Source of the DNA: Liopterus haemorrhoidalis
Taxonomy: Eukaryota; Arthropoda; Insecta; Coleoptera; Dytiscidae
DNA: 64,000 nucleotides
Assembly (NCBI GenBank): GCA_963971575.1
Contig: OZ020624.1
Coordinates: 1,989,001 to 2,053,000, forward strand
Direction of reading: 5' to 3'
Shown piece by piece: positions 23,146-38,100 of the stretch. Position 1 is the stretch's first letter. Each line of letters opens with the position of its first letter. Under the pieces are notes generated by a model. It was not told the origin of the DNA, did not search any database, and was given only the letters and a program-made list of their open reading frames with translations. A program made the translations under genes and the position numbers.

Positions 23146-26100
23146 TAGACAGATACACAGACAGACAGACACACGACAAAATGACGGTACAGTAATACCC
23201 CGTTACTCGACTGCCTCTTAGCTCGACGTTTTCGCCACTCGATGTAAATGTCGAGAGTGAGAGTCGACGGAAGCATCGCTATCCGACGCGTCATCGAGTA
23301 CCGATCACATGATACATATTTTGGTAAACAAAGCAAAAGGAACGCATGGCCAGCAGTTCGCGCCTATATATCCTGACGACAACAACTCAGATTTAGTGCA
23401 GCTATGAACTTTTTGTTTTTTGCTAAAATAAGTAATTACTGTATAAGGGTTTTTTGGTCATACCTACAAAACCCTAAAAATAGATAACATGGCTGCTCTA
23501 TATGGAATAATTAAGAACATAATAGGCTATTTGCGCTCTACTCACCATATTTCTCTTTTTAACTTCTGCTGCTCGTGCACAATCCGTATCATCTTCACTC
23601 GCTTCCGGCGAGTCGAGTGATATGAATCTCTCCCTTTGATGTACTGGAGGCGGCGATGGTCGATGTCTCTCGGTGGGCGGCGGCGCTGGAGGCGGTGTGT
23701 GCATAGAACGACGCCCTCGTCGTTCTCCATCACTGCTGCCCTCCTCTGAACTGAGACCACTACTTAACTGATGAGTCTCCACCGAATCATGCGAGAATAC
23801 GAATGAATCTGTTCGCGCTGATAGTGGAGACTTTGTTCTGAAAATATAACATTTACTATAAGTCATGATGAGGATGATAGAGGGTTCTCAGGGACGTGTA
23901 TTCGGACCTGTACTTTTAAATATTTATATCAACGATATACCGTAAACAGAACATGTCAATTTAAGTCTATCTATGCTGACGATTAGAGATGGCATACTTT
24001 GATGAATAAAATAATTCCTTATATTTATAAGTTAACAACCAACTTTACCTTTTTTTCTACAAATTTCATCCTTGACGACCTAATATAATTCAACTTGATC
24101 TGAATATTCTGATGTCAGTATTCCGCTTAAAACACATCATGGGTGCATTCGAGTTGTACAGAGTAGAGTGAGCGCTGAGCGAACAGTTGATGGTGACGTC
24201 ATGAATAGAGCACTAACGGAGCGAGCGTACTTGTGACGTAATGTTTAAAAAATCTAACCCTACAATTTTAGGCGGCGTTTTTACTGTCAGATTAGTTCAC
24301 GTCAGTCATGAATCAAAATTACAGTCTGTTCCATACGGTTAAGCGGAACTAGATTTTGCAATCTAGTTACTTTCATCGTTTAAATCGTGCCTTTCGGCCG
24401 TTTTGTTTAAACTTTGTAAATCATACTTACAATAAACATTTTTTAGTTAAGGTTAATATCATTTTAAAATGTCATTTTCTTTATATTTTGATTTTTTGTG
24501 TCATTCTTAATACAAATTTCCCATTTATTTATTTTTTTGTCATTAAAATATCTAAAAAAAATATTAAATTTTGACATATGTCATTCGTTTCCATGGTTTC
24601 ATTGTTGGAATTTTAAATTTTGACATCCCAACATGAAAAATGAAATAACCCAAGCAAGGTCCCTTCTCGTGACAACCTAAAAGAACTAAATTCCCATTTA
24701 GTTCCGCTTAACCGTTTGGAACAGACTGTATATATCTCGGTTTTTCCTTGATTTTTTTTGAATGATGAAGAAATAAAATTAATTAAAAATTAAATAATAA
24801 TTAATGAATTAATTTAATGAATTTTTTCTATTTTAATTTTATGCACGGTGTATTTTAATATTTTTTTTGCTGTTTACAGAACGTCACAAATACATAAAAT
24901 GGCCGTACTCTGTAGCTATAGACAAATAACAATATTATTTGTCTAAGGCTATTATTTTTATTTTATTTATAATTTAATTTTAAACTTTCATTTCTTTCCC
25001 GCCGTTCCCCCACTTTTTCAAATCATACTCCATATGCTCGGTCTTAAAACCCCGAACACATAGAGCGCACTCTAAATGCTCGCTCGATCGCAAAACGAAT
25101 GCAATTGAGTGTACTCCGAGCGTCAAATCGAACACGTTTGAGTGTACAGAACGTGCTCGGAACGCTCGGAGCGTCAAATCGAATGTACCCTATGTGAATG
25201 GTGTTCCAAGCTTTTAAATAAGTTGCGAACCACTGAATTAGATATATATAAACTTACATTATTAAATTCACATCCTTAATTAATCGTCTTAAGCTTTCTG
25301 CCGACTTCGTTCCATATGTCATATTTCATTATGATACAAATATCTATCAGTAGTTGTAACATTCAGTTGATTTGTAATGTTTATGGTAGCATTTCTGGAT
25401 TTTCCTTGATATATTCTGCGATTTCAGTACAGTAATAAGTTAATTTGAGTTCTGGGGTATCTGCAACGGCCATATTTGATATATTATACTTAAAATTTTG
25501 ACACTGTGTTTACTGATAATTTTGTTTGCTGTCTAAAATTTAATTTGACAATTTCAGTTGCCAAGGTAGAGTTTAAATTTGATTGAACGTCACGTGGCTA
25601 GGCTCTGAAACATACGAGGTCTGTTCAAAAAGTATCGCGAATTTTGTGTTTTTTCAAAAAATATTTATTTATTCATGAATATCTATTTTGTCCCCTTCAA
25701 AGTAATCCCCACCAGATATTATACACTTGTGCCAACGTTTTTTCCAATACTCGAAGCACTTGAAAAAATCATTTTTTGTGATCTTGTTCAGCTCCTCCTT
25801 CGATGCCGTCTTTATCTCCTCACTCGTAGCGTAGCGTCGTCCTTTCATGGGCCTCTTCAGTTTCGGGAACAAGAAAAAGTCACAGGGGGCCAGATCTGGG
25901 GAATACGGTGGCTGTGGCATTATTAGTGTGTAGTTTCTGGCCAAAAATTCGCGCACAAGCAACGATTAATTTCGCGGTGACCCGTCTCATGCCCAAATCA
26001 TTGGTAAAAATCGAATGGCACGAGCCAATCGATATGTTTAGGTCCTCAGCAACTTCTCTAACGGTGATTCGACGATTGGCCAATACTATTTTCTTCACTT

Positions 26101-29100
26101 CATCAATGTTTTCGTCTGTTGTTGACGTGCTCGGGCGTCCGGCACGCTCTTCGTCGTTCACATCTTCTCGGCCCTCTGGGAACATTTTGTACCACCGATA
26201 AACGTTGCTTCGGTCCAAGGTAGCTTCACCATATGCCACAGTCAACATTCGGAATGCGTCCGCGCACTTAATTTCGTTTTTCACACAAAATTTGATACAG
26301 ATTCTTTGATCCATTTTTTTGGTATAGGCAAAAATTTAAGACGATCCAAAACACGTGCAAGCAAAGCAACTGTCAAAAATTAACTGAACATTCAAAATGA
26401 CCGAACTTGTCGGCATAAGTGAGAGACATGAGTACCAACATAACGTCACAAAAAAATCGAAAATCGAATATACGTAATCCGCGGAAATTCAAAATTCGCG
26501 ATACTTTGTCGAACAGACCTCGTACGTATAGCCTAGTGGAAATAGATTTGGAAAACTAATAACTTTTAACGTTTAAATGAGGATTTTTTTTTTTTTTTTT
26601 TTTTCTTTAGCAATACCCAACTTCAGTCGTTACAAAGTCAGCTCGTCACAACATTTGGTTCCGCTTAAACGTTTGGAATAAGCCTATACGTCAAAACTTG
26701 TTTCTAGTATTCTTGTATGAATTATAGTCCCTATCTAAAGCAAGTAGCGCAAACCATAGTGAGCCGTTATTTTTATATTTCCTGCTACATTTTTCGATTT
26801 AAGGAATGCTTAAAATTTTCGGAAAAGGCTGTTTATTTTGGCATTGGGCATTATAGATTTAAAGTTTTTACACATTGAGCTTTAGTAAGGACTTTTGAAG
26901 TGTATTCCCGTCTACCACAATCAATGCATCGTGGCTTTTATTTACGAGGCAATGCGGGGTTGCTAGGAAGGACTGTTAATTTATTTGTTAAGCATATCTT
27001 AACCTTTCCTTATCAAGCCTTCGCAATGTTATTAACATTTAACAATGCCCTTTGTTAATGTCATGGCTTTACGATGCAAATCACAAAGTCTCCTTGTTGG
27101 TTTTGACATAAAATCACTTACACTGTATTTGTATTGCTAGCAATGTCACTGCATACAAGTTATTTCTCTACATATTTTCCATTTAAAAAAAAAGTTTTAA
27201 ATGGTTTATTTTTCCTCCAATAATAACTAATATCTCACTGAATATTAATTACTATACATCTAACATTTTAAATCAGACATCTTCCTCCGAAGATATGATT
27301 GTTGCTGAACTTTATCAAAGCAGTGTGCTCAAATCACGTTACTTCTAAGTCATAAATTCGTTAAATCATTCTTAGATCATTGTGTTACTTTAATGAGCGT
27401 TCGGACAAACTACACAACATAAGAGCCTGTGACAAAAAAGATGAGATCTACATCGGTCGAGGGACCCCAAAAATTTTAGCACCTAATAGTCCGGGAGGCA
27501 GTGTTGTATTTTTGATGGTCATTTTATCCCGCTTAGTTTTTACCGACCGTCAACATATATAATACCCTTTTCACACTAGATCTTTAAGATCGGATGTTAA
27601 AGTGAATGTATCTTTAAACGCTAATGTGAAACCGTACGGCCTCGTCTAAACACGACCGATGTTTAAGACAGAGATCTGCGTCTTAAACTGCGTACGCATT
27701 GCCAACTTAATTTCTATTATAAAAAAATACTCCTTGAATTTGTGCTGTCAACATTTTATATTATCATAAACAAGAATACTGTATTATATCGACGTTATAA
27801 GAAGTTTATACTTATTGTTATAATAAAATTATTTATTTTAATAATGTGTTTAATAAAATACAGAGCTACAATAATTGAGATAAAATGTATCGACTTACAT
27901 GTTAATACAGGTGTAATATATTCTTTGTTGTAGTGCCTTTACTGTAGAATGAAATGAAATATCCTTATTTGTTTATAATAATTCAAAATGTGCGTCTGCG
28001 CAGACAGTTCAAAACTGGTAATTCCATGACGGTAACTTAAGGACAAAATTACTGTAGCTGATGACAGCACCAGAGATTTAAACATCAAGTGTGAAAGCAT
28101 ACCGATCTTAAACATCGGTGAACTTTAAGTTCACTCGTCTTAAAGATCTAGTGTGAAAAGAGTATTAGGGAGGTATTGTGATCATACCGATTTTGACATT
28201 TCGAGATTTCGATGGATCTCCACTAATTGAGGTCCCTACGTAACGTTGAGACTATTTTTAGCATGTTGTCTGTCGGTCTGTCTGTCCATCCGTCCGTCTG
28301 TCTGTCTGTCTGTCCGTCTATCCGTCTGTCTCTGTACACGTGCAAAGCAAATTAGGCTTAAAGGAATTTGATGAAACTGCATATTTAAGCTTCTGACATC
28401 AATGACACGAGTTGATCAACTTTTGGTAAAAATCGGTTGACTAGAAATAGGAGTTTACTCGTGTCGATTTTAAGATTTTTGCGAATATTTAGCAACAGAA
28501 CAATATTTCGAAAAAAATTATTGAACGAAAGTTGCTATAAATGCAATAACTAATAACTTTTATTTGAGACGTTTTTTGGTAAAACGAAAAATTTCGAAAT
28601 TTTTTTGTAAGTCTCAATTTTTTCATACTTATATGTAACGTTTCCATGGTCATGATAAATAATATCTCTGTTAGAAAATATTAGGCCAAGTTATTTCTAC
28701 TCTGCTGCTAGAATGTATTTTATACAATTACTTTATGATGGCGGTCGGTCCTGTGGTGGCCACAGCTGATTTTTTTATGACAGGTTTATACAAGCGACTA
28801 ACGTATAATCCCCCACTACGCACACAGCTGACTTTTTTTATTATTATTATCAGTTAAACAATAATTGTTTAATAAATGGCCTTACGCCGGAAACCGGCCT
28901 TACTTTACAGCCGGAAACTATTGTCCGCCATTTTGAAATACCATCTTTGTCTGTCCAATCAGCACGTTAGCCTCCTTCCTTTAGTATTTTTATTCAATGA
29001 CAAAACAAAATATTGCCGTAAATGCTATTTGTGGACAAGTTCGAGACAAATTTTCAATAAACTATAATTTCTATAAACCAGAAATTATATGGATCGAATT

Positions 29101-32100
29101 TGATTGATGTACTCAATATTTGAAATAAAAAGTAACGGCAGTCGATAGTTGCAACGGCCGGTGACCCATATAAATACATTAGAAGGATCTGGGTCAGACA
29201 CCCTTACCAGTCCGGTCTCGCTGCGGTCGATCAACCCCCACAAAACACTTGCGGTAAAAATCAGATATAAGGGGAAAACCACAATAGAAAGTATACCACT
29301 AACCTACTGTATTCAAACCACATTTTAAACCGCAAGAACAACACTGGTCATAGACAGTGGCGCACCCAGGGAGGGGGCCCGGAGGACCCCCCTCCTCCTA
29401 AGAAGGAAGGAAATAAAAATAAAAACACACAAACACACTATAAAATTTTAAAAATAGAGATGAGGACTTTTTTTTTTTAGTGTCGTCACTTTATATTTTC
29501 ATAATTTAAATAATTTTATCTTCCGCCCCCCCCTAACAACATTTCCTGGGTGCGCCACTGGTCATAGGTCAGTATAGATCTATATTTTTCCATATAGCTA
29601 AAATTTTATAACAGGCCTGCAAAAATTTCAACCTAACCAAGTACCCAAAAGATACTACCCGCAAATCGAAACACTAGCAGTGGTGTCACCCAGTGCGGTA
29701 ATTACCGACCACCAACATATACATATAAGGGAGGTATTGTGATTATACTGATTTTAACATTTCGAGATTTCGATGGATCTCCACGAATTGAGGTCCCTAC
29801 ATAACGTTTTCACTATTTTTAGCATGATGTCTATCGGTTTGTCTGTCCGTCTGTCTGTCTGTCCGTCCGTCTGTCTGTCTGTCCGTCCGTCCGTCCGTCC
29901 GTCCGTCCGTCCGTCCGTCTGTCTGTATGTGTACACGTGCAGAGCAAATTCGGCTAAAAGGATTTTTATGAAACATCAATGGCACGAGTTGATCAACTTT
30001 TGGTAAAAATCGGTTGACCAGAAATGGGAGTTTACACGTGTCGATTTTAAGATTTTTGCGAATATTGCACAACAGAAAAAAAATCGAAAAAATGTATTTA
30101 AGAAAAGTTGTTACAAAAGCAATAACTACAACTTTTATTTGAGACATTTTTTGATAAAACGAAAAATGTTTGAAAATTTTTTCGAAGTATCTATTTTTTC
30201 ATACTATTAATATGTAATGTTTCCATGGTCATGATAAATAATATCACTGTTAGAAAATATTAGGCCAAGTTATTTCTACTCTGCAGCTAGAATGTATTTT
30301 ATACAAGTGCTTTGTGATGGCGGTCGGTCCTGTGGTGGCCACAGCTGATTTTTTTTATGAGTTAAACTATGATATAAAAGCATTTATGTATTACAGAGCA
30401 ATTTGAACTCTAATTTAAATAGATTCGATCTTGAAATTTGGTTAAAATAACTTTTACTAAGGTATTCCAACAATAGGCTAATTTTTGTTTATTGCTTAAA
30501 GGATGATAATCTAAATGACTTTATTTGAACTAAACAATTTATTCTTAGATTAAAACTAATGTTATGGAACTGTGTTAAAATTAACTGGAACATTCACCCA
30601 CGAAAGTGTAAGTTGCGTGATTTTAAAAATATGTTAATAACTACAAACTTCAAATATTTATTATGTAATAGATCTTAGAAAAATATTTAGTTGACCCCAA
30701 ATATCAGGTCAAAAATTGACCTGATATACATAAAATGACCGATAAAAATCTTTTTGTTTTATAATTACGAAACAAGGAAAGTTTTGGGGCGAGATGTTGA
30801 ACGCGTTTTTAGATTTCTTAGGGTTTTGTAGTCGAGTATGACCACCAAAAAACTTATATAATGTCATTCATGTATCTGTATAGTAGAAATTGTAGCCAAA
30901 CGGCTGAACATAGAAGGTTGAAATTTGGCATGCTTTTACAACTCTTTGACCCACATACAGGAAAACTATAGAGTTCGAAAAACACATCGCGAGATAAATA
31001 TAAACAAATATGTTTATATTTAATGAAAAAATATATATGTTTTTATTTTTGAGTGGGGTAACAAATGAAACCGTGGTTAAACAAGCACATTTTTATTTCT
31101 GAAAAATCTTTTTCTTTCTTATGGGAGTTCGAATGTGAATTTTTACACATTTCAGGGTTTTATAGGTATTTGATAAGTGTAATAAGTCAACAATATGTTT
31201 TCAACATGTCAATAATATGTTTTCTCCACGACCGCTTCTAGACAGAAAGATAGACAGGCAGACATACAGGCAGACAGACTGGCAGACAGACAGGCAGACA
31301 GATAGGCAGACTGATAGACAGACAGACAGACAGACACATGAGTGAAGGGTCTTTTGGTGGTCATGCAGACGAAATCCTAAAAAAATTAGCTGTGGCCACA
31401 CAGGACCGAACGCCGTCACAAAGTACTTGTATAAATTACATTCTAGCAGCAGAGTAGAAATAACTTGGCCTAATATTTTCTAACAGAGATATTATTTATC
31501 ATGACAATGGAAAATGTAACGTTTCAGTATGAAAAATAGATACTTAGAAAAAGTTTCGAAAAATTTTTCAAATTTTTTCCTTTTATCAAAAAATATCTCA
31601 AATAAAAGTTGTTAGTTATTGCTTTTATAGCAAATTTTGCTAAAAAATTTTTACCGACCGCCAACATATATAAGGGAGGTATTGTGATCATACCGATTTT
31701 GACATTTCGAGATTTCGATGGATTTCCACGAATTGAGGTCCCTACATAACTTTTTGACTATTTTTAGCATGATGTCTGTTGGTCTGTCTGTCCGTCTGTC
31801 CGTCCGTCCGTCTGTCCGTCTGTCTGTCTGTCTGTCTGTCCGTCCGTCTGTCTGTCCATCCATCTGTGTACACGTGCAGAGCAAATTCGGATTTTTATAA
31901 AACTTCATATTTAAGCTTCTGCCATCAATGGCACGAGTTGATCAACTTTTTTTAAAAATCGGTTGACTAAAAATGGGAGTTTACTCGTGTCGATTTTAAG
32001 ATTTTTGCGAATATTTCACAACAGAAAAATATTTCGAAAAAATTATAAGTTGATCAACTCGTGCCATTGATGTCAAAAGTTTAAATATGAAGTTTCATAA

Positions 32101-35100
32101 AAATCCTTTTAGCATAATTTGCTCTGCACGTGTACACGAACAGACGTCGGACGGACAGACAGACAGACGGACAGATGGACCGACAGACATCATGCTAAAA
32201 ATAGTAAGAACGTTATGTAGGGACCTCAATTCGTGGAGATCCATCGAAATTTTGAAATGTCAAAATCGGTATGATCACAGTACCTCCCTTATATATGTAT
32301 GTTGGCGGCCGGTAAAAAGCAAGACAGTAAATGGAATGAACTTTATAATCATAGTCGTAAGCATAAGTTTAAAATATGATAAATCCCGATTTATGATAAT
32401 ATCGGAAATGTGAGTAAGAGTAGTTTACATTTAGTGGAGTTGGAGTCTGAGTCGGAGTTAATATTTATCGCCTCCAACTCCGTTAAACCAAATCCAAATC
32501 AGAGTCCGATTCAGACTCCAATTTAACGACTACGACTCAATCAATTGCTCTCGTTTCTATAGTTGTTTGGACTTGTTTTTTAGACATGCCCTATCCAACG
32601 CAAATGTGTTGTTATATATTATCAATATTTTATGAATAATTAAATTGCGGAACTAAAAATTTCAAGCTTATTTTCACTGATGTATGTATTTATGTCAGTG
32701 GGGCTGGTTTCAGTTTTCATGAGTTTAATATGCAAGGAACAGCGCGTTCTGAAAAAGCACTGGTCAACATAAAGGACAAGGTGCGTGTGTCCCACTATCG
32801 CAAACATTTTCATGAATTAGAGCGGTCATAATTTAAAATATATTTATTCAAATGCCAAACATACTTAGGGAAATTAAGCGTAGTATACTATAACCTGTTG
32901 ACCTATTAAAATAGTTCTTATTTTTCAAATTTAAAAACAAATTTAAACAAGTAGGCGCACTTTTTGTATTGATTTATCAATACAAAATAGTCAAAACGTT
33001 ATGTAGGGACCTCAATTCGTGAAGATCCATCGAAATCTCGAAATGTCAAAATCGGTATGATATATGATGTTTGTGTTTTTATTTTTATTTCCTTCCTTCT
33101 TAGGGGGGGGGGGGCGGTCCCCCTCCCTGGGAGGTGTATTGATAGATGTATTGATTTATCAATACAACTATCCCCCGATTTACACGAAAGATAGGTTCCT
33201 CAAAAAACCGTGTAAATCGAAAGTGTGGATTTTGATATGTATAACCGTGTAAATCAAAAAATAACTAAAATGTGCATAATTCAGTCATTTATTTCAATAT
33301 AAGATCCTTTAAAAAATTAACAAAAAATTTAATTACTGTCATATATTTTTTTTTTCATAGACTTATTAATCTTTTCTTCCTGGTTAATGAATTAGGGACA
33401 ATTTCAGATCGGCGAGACTTGGTAGTGAAATCCATAATTAACAATTGTGTTTGATTTTTGGTTAAATCTTATAGACCTCCTTGGTTCTCTTATTGGGTTA
33501 TACATTCATTAATATCTCGGTGGAATCGGCTCGTTAACATTCGGGTCATTTTGTAGAAAATGATTACCTAATTTTCGCCCTAATTTAATTCCTACGCGAA
33601 TGATTTTTGCAGTGAACGCAACTGGTTCAGGCTCCATTTTTGAGCACATGAACAGAAAGTTTTATTGTGCATACAAAATGGGGAATCCCCATTTTAGATT
33701 TGATACCAGTGTTACGAAAAGAATGGAATTAAAAAATGTAGAAATAAGTATGCAGCCAAAATATTCACTTTCACTAATTATTTGAAAACGTTATTTTAAA
33801 AACCGCGTAAAAGCGAAATCGTGTAAAAAAAGTACCGTGTAAATCGGGGAATAGGTGTATTGCTATCTAGTAACTTGTATCATTATTGTAAGTAAGGTTA
33901 AGTTGTGAGAACGTCTAGTGCGATTCTGTCATTTAATTTGCATTTGTGCTCAATTCCCCGGTTGAACGAATGGAAATATTTTTTCTCTACTCATAGATGG
34001 AAAGTTATCTAAGAATGATTTTAAATAGCTACCCACAATTTATTATCACTTACTAAATACATACAAAACCCTGAAATGTGTGTTCATTTCACATCAATAA
34101 TTTTTAGTTATAATCTACGTACACAATATCGTCTTCTAGTGCTGTGATTGAGAGGACAGGAGTTCCCCAGGCCTCAATGGGAGCTTCCTTGGTGGGTGTC
34201 ATCTCCACAGCGGCCACTGGGCGTCTCCCCCGGAACACACAAGGACAACACATTATCCCGGAACCTTTGTTCGTCTCACACTCCTTCATGGATTCCGCAC
34301 CCTTGTCTATCGTCTGTATTTTACAGTCATTTCTATCACCACCACGTATTCGACGCACTTTTTCTATTAATCTCTTCGGCCACAACATTGTGTATTATTT
34401 ATTTTTTTTATAGTCTTTATTTATTTAATAATGTCTTAATTCAAGTACACATTTTGTAGGACATTTAAACATTTTCAGCTATAAAGGAATATTATTCATA
34501 AAATTATTTATGATTCAAATAAATGCATGGTCTAAAAATAGTTATGACATTTTATAGTTTCGTCCGTATAACAAAAAACCCTTAAACCGTCACTTGTGGG
34601 TCTACGACATAAGTCCGAAAGCTAAAAGGCCGAAATCCAAAAGGTTAAAAGCCAAAAGGCTGAAAGCAAAAGGACCGAAAGCCAAAAGGCCAACTTGGGT
34701 AAAAAGCAGACGTTGACTAAAAGTCAACACGGACGAAAGGCAGACTTAGACAAAAGGCCGACAAAGCCAAAAGACCGACAAATCTAAAAGGCCGATTTGG
34801 AGGCAAGGCCAACAGCAAAACGACGACAGACAAAAGGCCGGCAGAGACAAAAGACTGACTGACAAAAGGCCAACTGTCAAAAAGCCGACATGAACAAAAA
34901 TCCGACAGACCAAAGAGACAGAAGACCGACATGAACAAAAGACCGATATGGACAAAAGGCCGATATGGACAAAAAGTCGACATTTATACTACAGAAACTG
35001 TCACTGTTATTATATAAATCGAACATCAAACCTTGTTACAGTACTTATAATAATAACATTATATTTAATTCCATAATAATTTTCACTATTTTTAAATCTA

Positions 35101-38100
35101 TCAAGACGTAAAAATTTTGGGTAGATGTTACCTTTATTTCTTCTGTTGTAACTATGATTTTCTTCATATGTAGATAGATCTGTTTTTTTTTTGTGTACAT
35201 ACAGTAGACTTTGAAAAATGTATAAAGAAGGCAAGGTCATAATATTAAAATCAACGAAATATGAACGGCTATCAGCCCTATATGAAATGCGTGCAAATAT
35301 TCTCAATGCTCGGCGCTGTAGCCTAAAAACTCTATATGACAATGATGCATGTCCCCAGGCTAATATCCCATAAGACATGTGTGACTGAAACAACCCAAAA
35401 TATGCCATCAGGAGAATAGGCTTTGAAACCGAATTAGCCAGTTGCCTTAGCAAGTAAATTGATTTACACAAAGTACTACATAAATGATTAATGTGTTGCT
35501 CCCAAGTTAGTTTCGGATCTACGTAAATACCAAGAAATTTTACGCATTCTTTATTTTCATAAATGTGCTTTCTACAGCTGATGAGCATATTTTGAGTTTT
35601 GTCATCGTTCATAGAGAGTTTATTAGATATAAACCAGAGAGGTATAAAGGTATAGTAAGACTAGGTATTTTGTTTGTTGTATAAATTATGCACCCAAATT
35701 TTCTGCGAAAGTGACGTAATGAAGAAAAACTGATGAGTGGATTGTGTGGGTGTCTTGGCGGTTGTCCGGTCGCGGACCGTCGTGGGCGCGAGGCCATCAT
35801 TGATTTTACTGTTCGCATTTCCCGGGACAATATACACTTATCCACATATGTATTATTACAATCCACGAGCCACACACATGTTCAACAAATAACATTTTTA
35901 TACTACTTTGTGTAATAAACATTCCATAAGAGTGTAGCGGGCCTCACCCGGTAAGCTGAAGCCCTCAGACTGGCCCGCGGAAATAAATATATTATTTTGT
36001 ACTTTATCATCTTCTCTCCAAATACGAGGTGTGTAAATTAAGTAACCGGACTAGGAACATTGCGTATTATCTGACAACATTTTGGACGCGGGACTTGGTG
36101 GGGCGGCAGGTGAACATGTGATACGCCTTCAGTACGAGTTTGAACTCGATACAATAATTTTGTTGTCCGTAGCGATTTTTTTCGTGAAACAGTTTTTTCT
36201 AGTGCGTTCTAAAAATTATATTCATTTCGAGCAACGGTGTGATATCAGGTTTTGCTTCAGACTTGGGAACAGTGCAACGGAAACTTTTGCAAAACTTCAG
36301 CAGCCCTACGCCGACATTGTTTTGTCAAGGATCCAGTTTTTTTGGTGGTTTAAAAAATTTTCAGAAGGAAGAGAGTTGATTGAAGATGAATCACGCAGCG
36401 GAAGGCCTTCATCTTCAAGAACCAATGTAAATGTCTACAGAATCCGGGATCTTGAGCCTTCAGATCATCGGTTGACAGTCAGAATGATCGGGGAAGAGTT
36501 GAATTTGACACTACTGTTCATCAGATTTTGACCAATGAATTGGGGAAAAGAAAAATATGCACAAAAACGGTTCCAAAAAAGCAGTTTTTGGCCAGTAAAA
36601 ACATTCCTGTGGCTCCTCAGCCTACTTATTCGACTTGAGTCCTTGTGACTTTTTCCTCTTCCCAGGATTGAAAAATCACCTCAAGGGACGTCATTTTGGG
36701 ACACTCGAAAACATTCTAACATTCGTAACTGACCAGCTGAAAGTTATTCCAGTATCTGAGTTCCAGCACTGCTATGAGGATTGGAAGAACCGTCTCCAGC
36801 GCTGTGTGGTTTCCCAAAGAAGTTATTTTGAGGGAGATAATCAGACCAATTCTGTAACTCTGTTACTATGATAATAGTTACTAAATTCGTCACTATGAGC
36901 AAGGTCAGCTACTATCATGAATGAAAGTCATTGTATTTTTTATAATATTTTATGTTGTAGTAACGTTATTACACAGTAACTTTTTACAGAATTGATCTGA
37001 ATATTGAATTGTAAATCTATTCGAATAAAAATAAATTTTAAATCAGTCCGGTTACTTAATTTACACACCTCGTATATAAACGATTCAGGCCCGGTCTTTC
37101 CCCTTTCAGGTAAACCTCTAGGTAACTATCTGACAGATTATCTGGAACTTCATCTGCTGAATAATTGTCAATTCCAATCAGTGAATTCAATATGCCAGTC
37201 TCATTATGCGTTAGATAACTATCCGATAGATAAATTAGTATTGAAAGTCAGGATAACATTTATTTAGTACAGAAAGTATCACATAACCTTATCTGTCAGA
37301 TAGTTACCTAGAAGTTTACCTGAAGGAGAAAAGACTGGACCTAAGTGTATGGACAATGACGAAATCCAAAATTAGTTAACAATAGATTATTTACAAATTG
37401 TTTCATTCAATTCACTTCTTGTTTTTGCAATGTAGCATTTTTACAAAATTGATTGTATAATATATTGTACAATTTAATTACTAAAGTATTTTATTTATTT
37501 ATTTACCAATTAACATTTTATTTTTAAAAACACTTATTTCACCATAACACAGATACATTTGAAGCGCGATGTTTTGCGTGTTTAAAATACATTGTTGACG
37601 CGTTAGTAAGCTCGCGATGACTGCGGCGTCGCTACAGGTAGACGTCCGGCGTCGGCTGACCGGCACTCAACTCCCACCCCCACCTCTACAACAATAGCGG
37701 GCCGTGGGCGGCGAGCACCCCAGTCCACCCCAGCCGCATGTGAATTACCATTACACCATAAATCAGGACAATGCTTGGACTTTACTCGCATATTCAATAT
37801 AGCATTAACCTTTAGAATAAAAGGTACACAATGGTGTATATCTAGGGTTGCCAGGTCGCCAAACCTAATAGCCGAACAGACCAGCCAGTTTGGCCGGACG
37901 TTTGGGTAAAAAAGCCGGACACCCTACATTATTGAGGATTTTGTTTCTCAGTATTAATAGGTACGACAAATTTTTTTATGTAGAATCAAGCTTTTTTGAT
38001 TATTACCATAAGTCTTGTTAAATTCTAATGAAAAATAAATAAAAAATAAATAAAACGCCAAATAACAAAAGCCGGACAAGCCGGACACCGTTTATTTTGG

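Larger units (their letters stand above)
21110..23482 (-). mobile_element. R1 repeat, complete copy with three insertions (R1c)
   Basis: Read in reverse, R1 starts at about 23482 and ends at the GTGTG/CACAC tail near 21120. Its tRNA-like module is at about 22560-22625 (minus), B-box-like GAGTTCGATTCCT. A (CAGA)n tract lies at 23101-23172. It has been interrupted by a pogo-like MITE (23190-23441), a hAT MITE (22053-22435) and a Myb-like fragment (about 21246-21864). Long SVCLSVCLS-type frames come from the microsatellite. Confidence 0.75.

Noticed and set aside
23100..23172. CRISPR-like array
   Set aside because: It is an uninterrupted tetranucleotide microsatellite with no spacers, in a eukaryotic intron.
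22982..23336. SVCLSVCLS / TDRQTDRQ frames
   Set aside because: They are translations of (CAGA)n microsatellite inside R1.
24356..24574. MQSSYFHRLNRAFRPFCLSF frame, recurring seven times
   Set aside because: It is part of the MITE-A consensus and breaks in some copies; there is no sign of selection as protein.
29754..30147. TDGRTDGRTDG and SVRLSVCPSV frames
   Set aside because: They are translations of the CTGT/CCGT microsatellite in R2; the same holds at 31651-31908 and 32087-32413.
35733..36000. GC-rich stretch with MSGLCGCLGGCPVADRRGRE
   Set aside because: It has no homology I recognise, no splice support, and lies between an RT relic and a mariner; I could not decide what it is.
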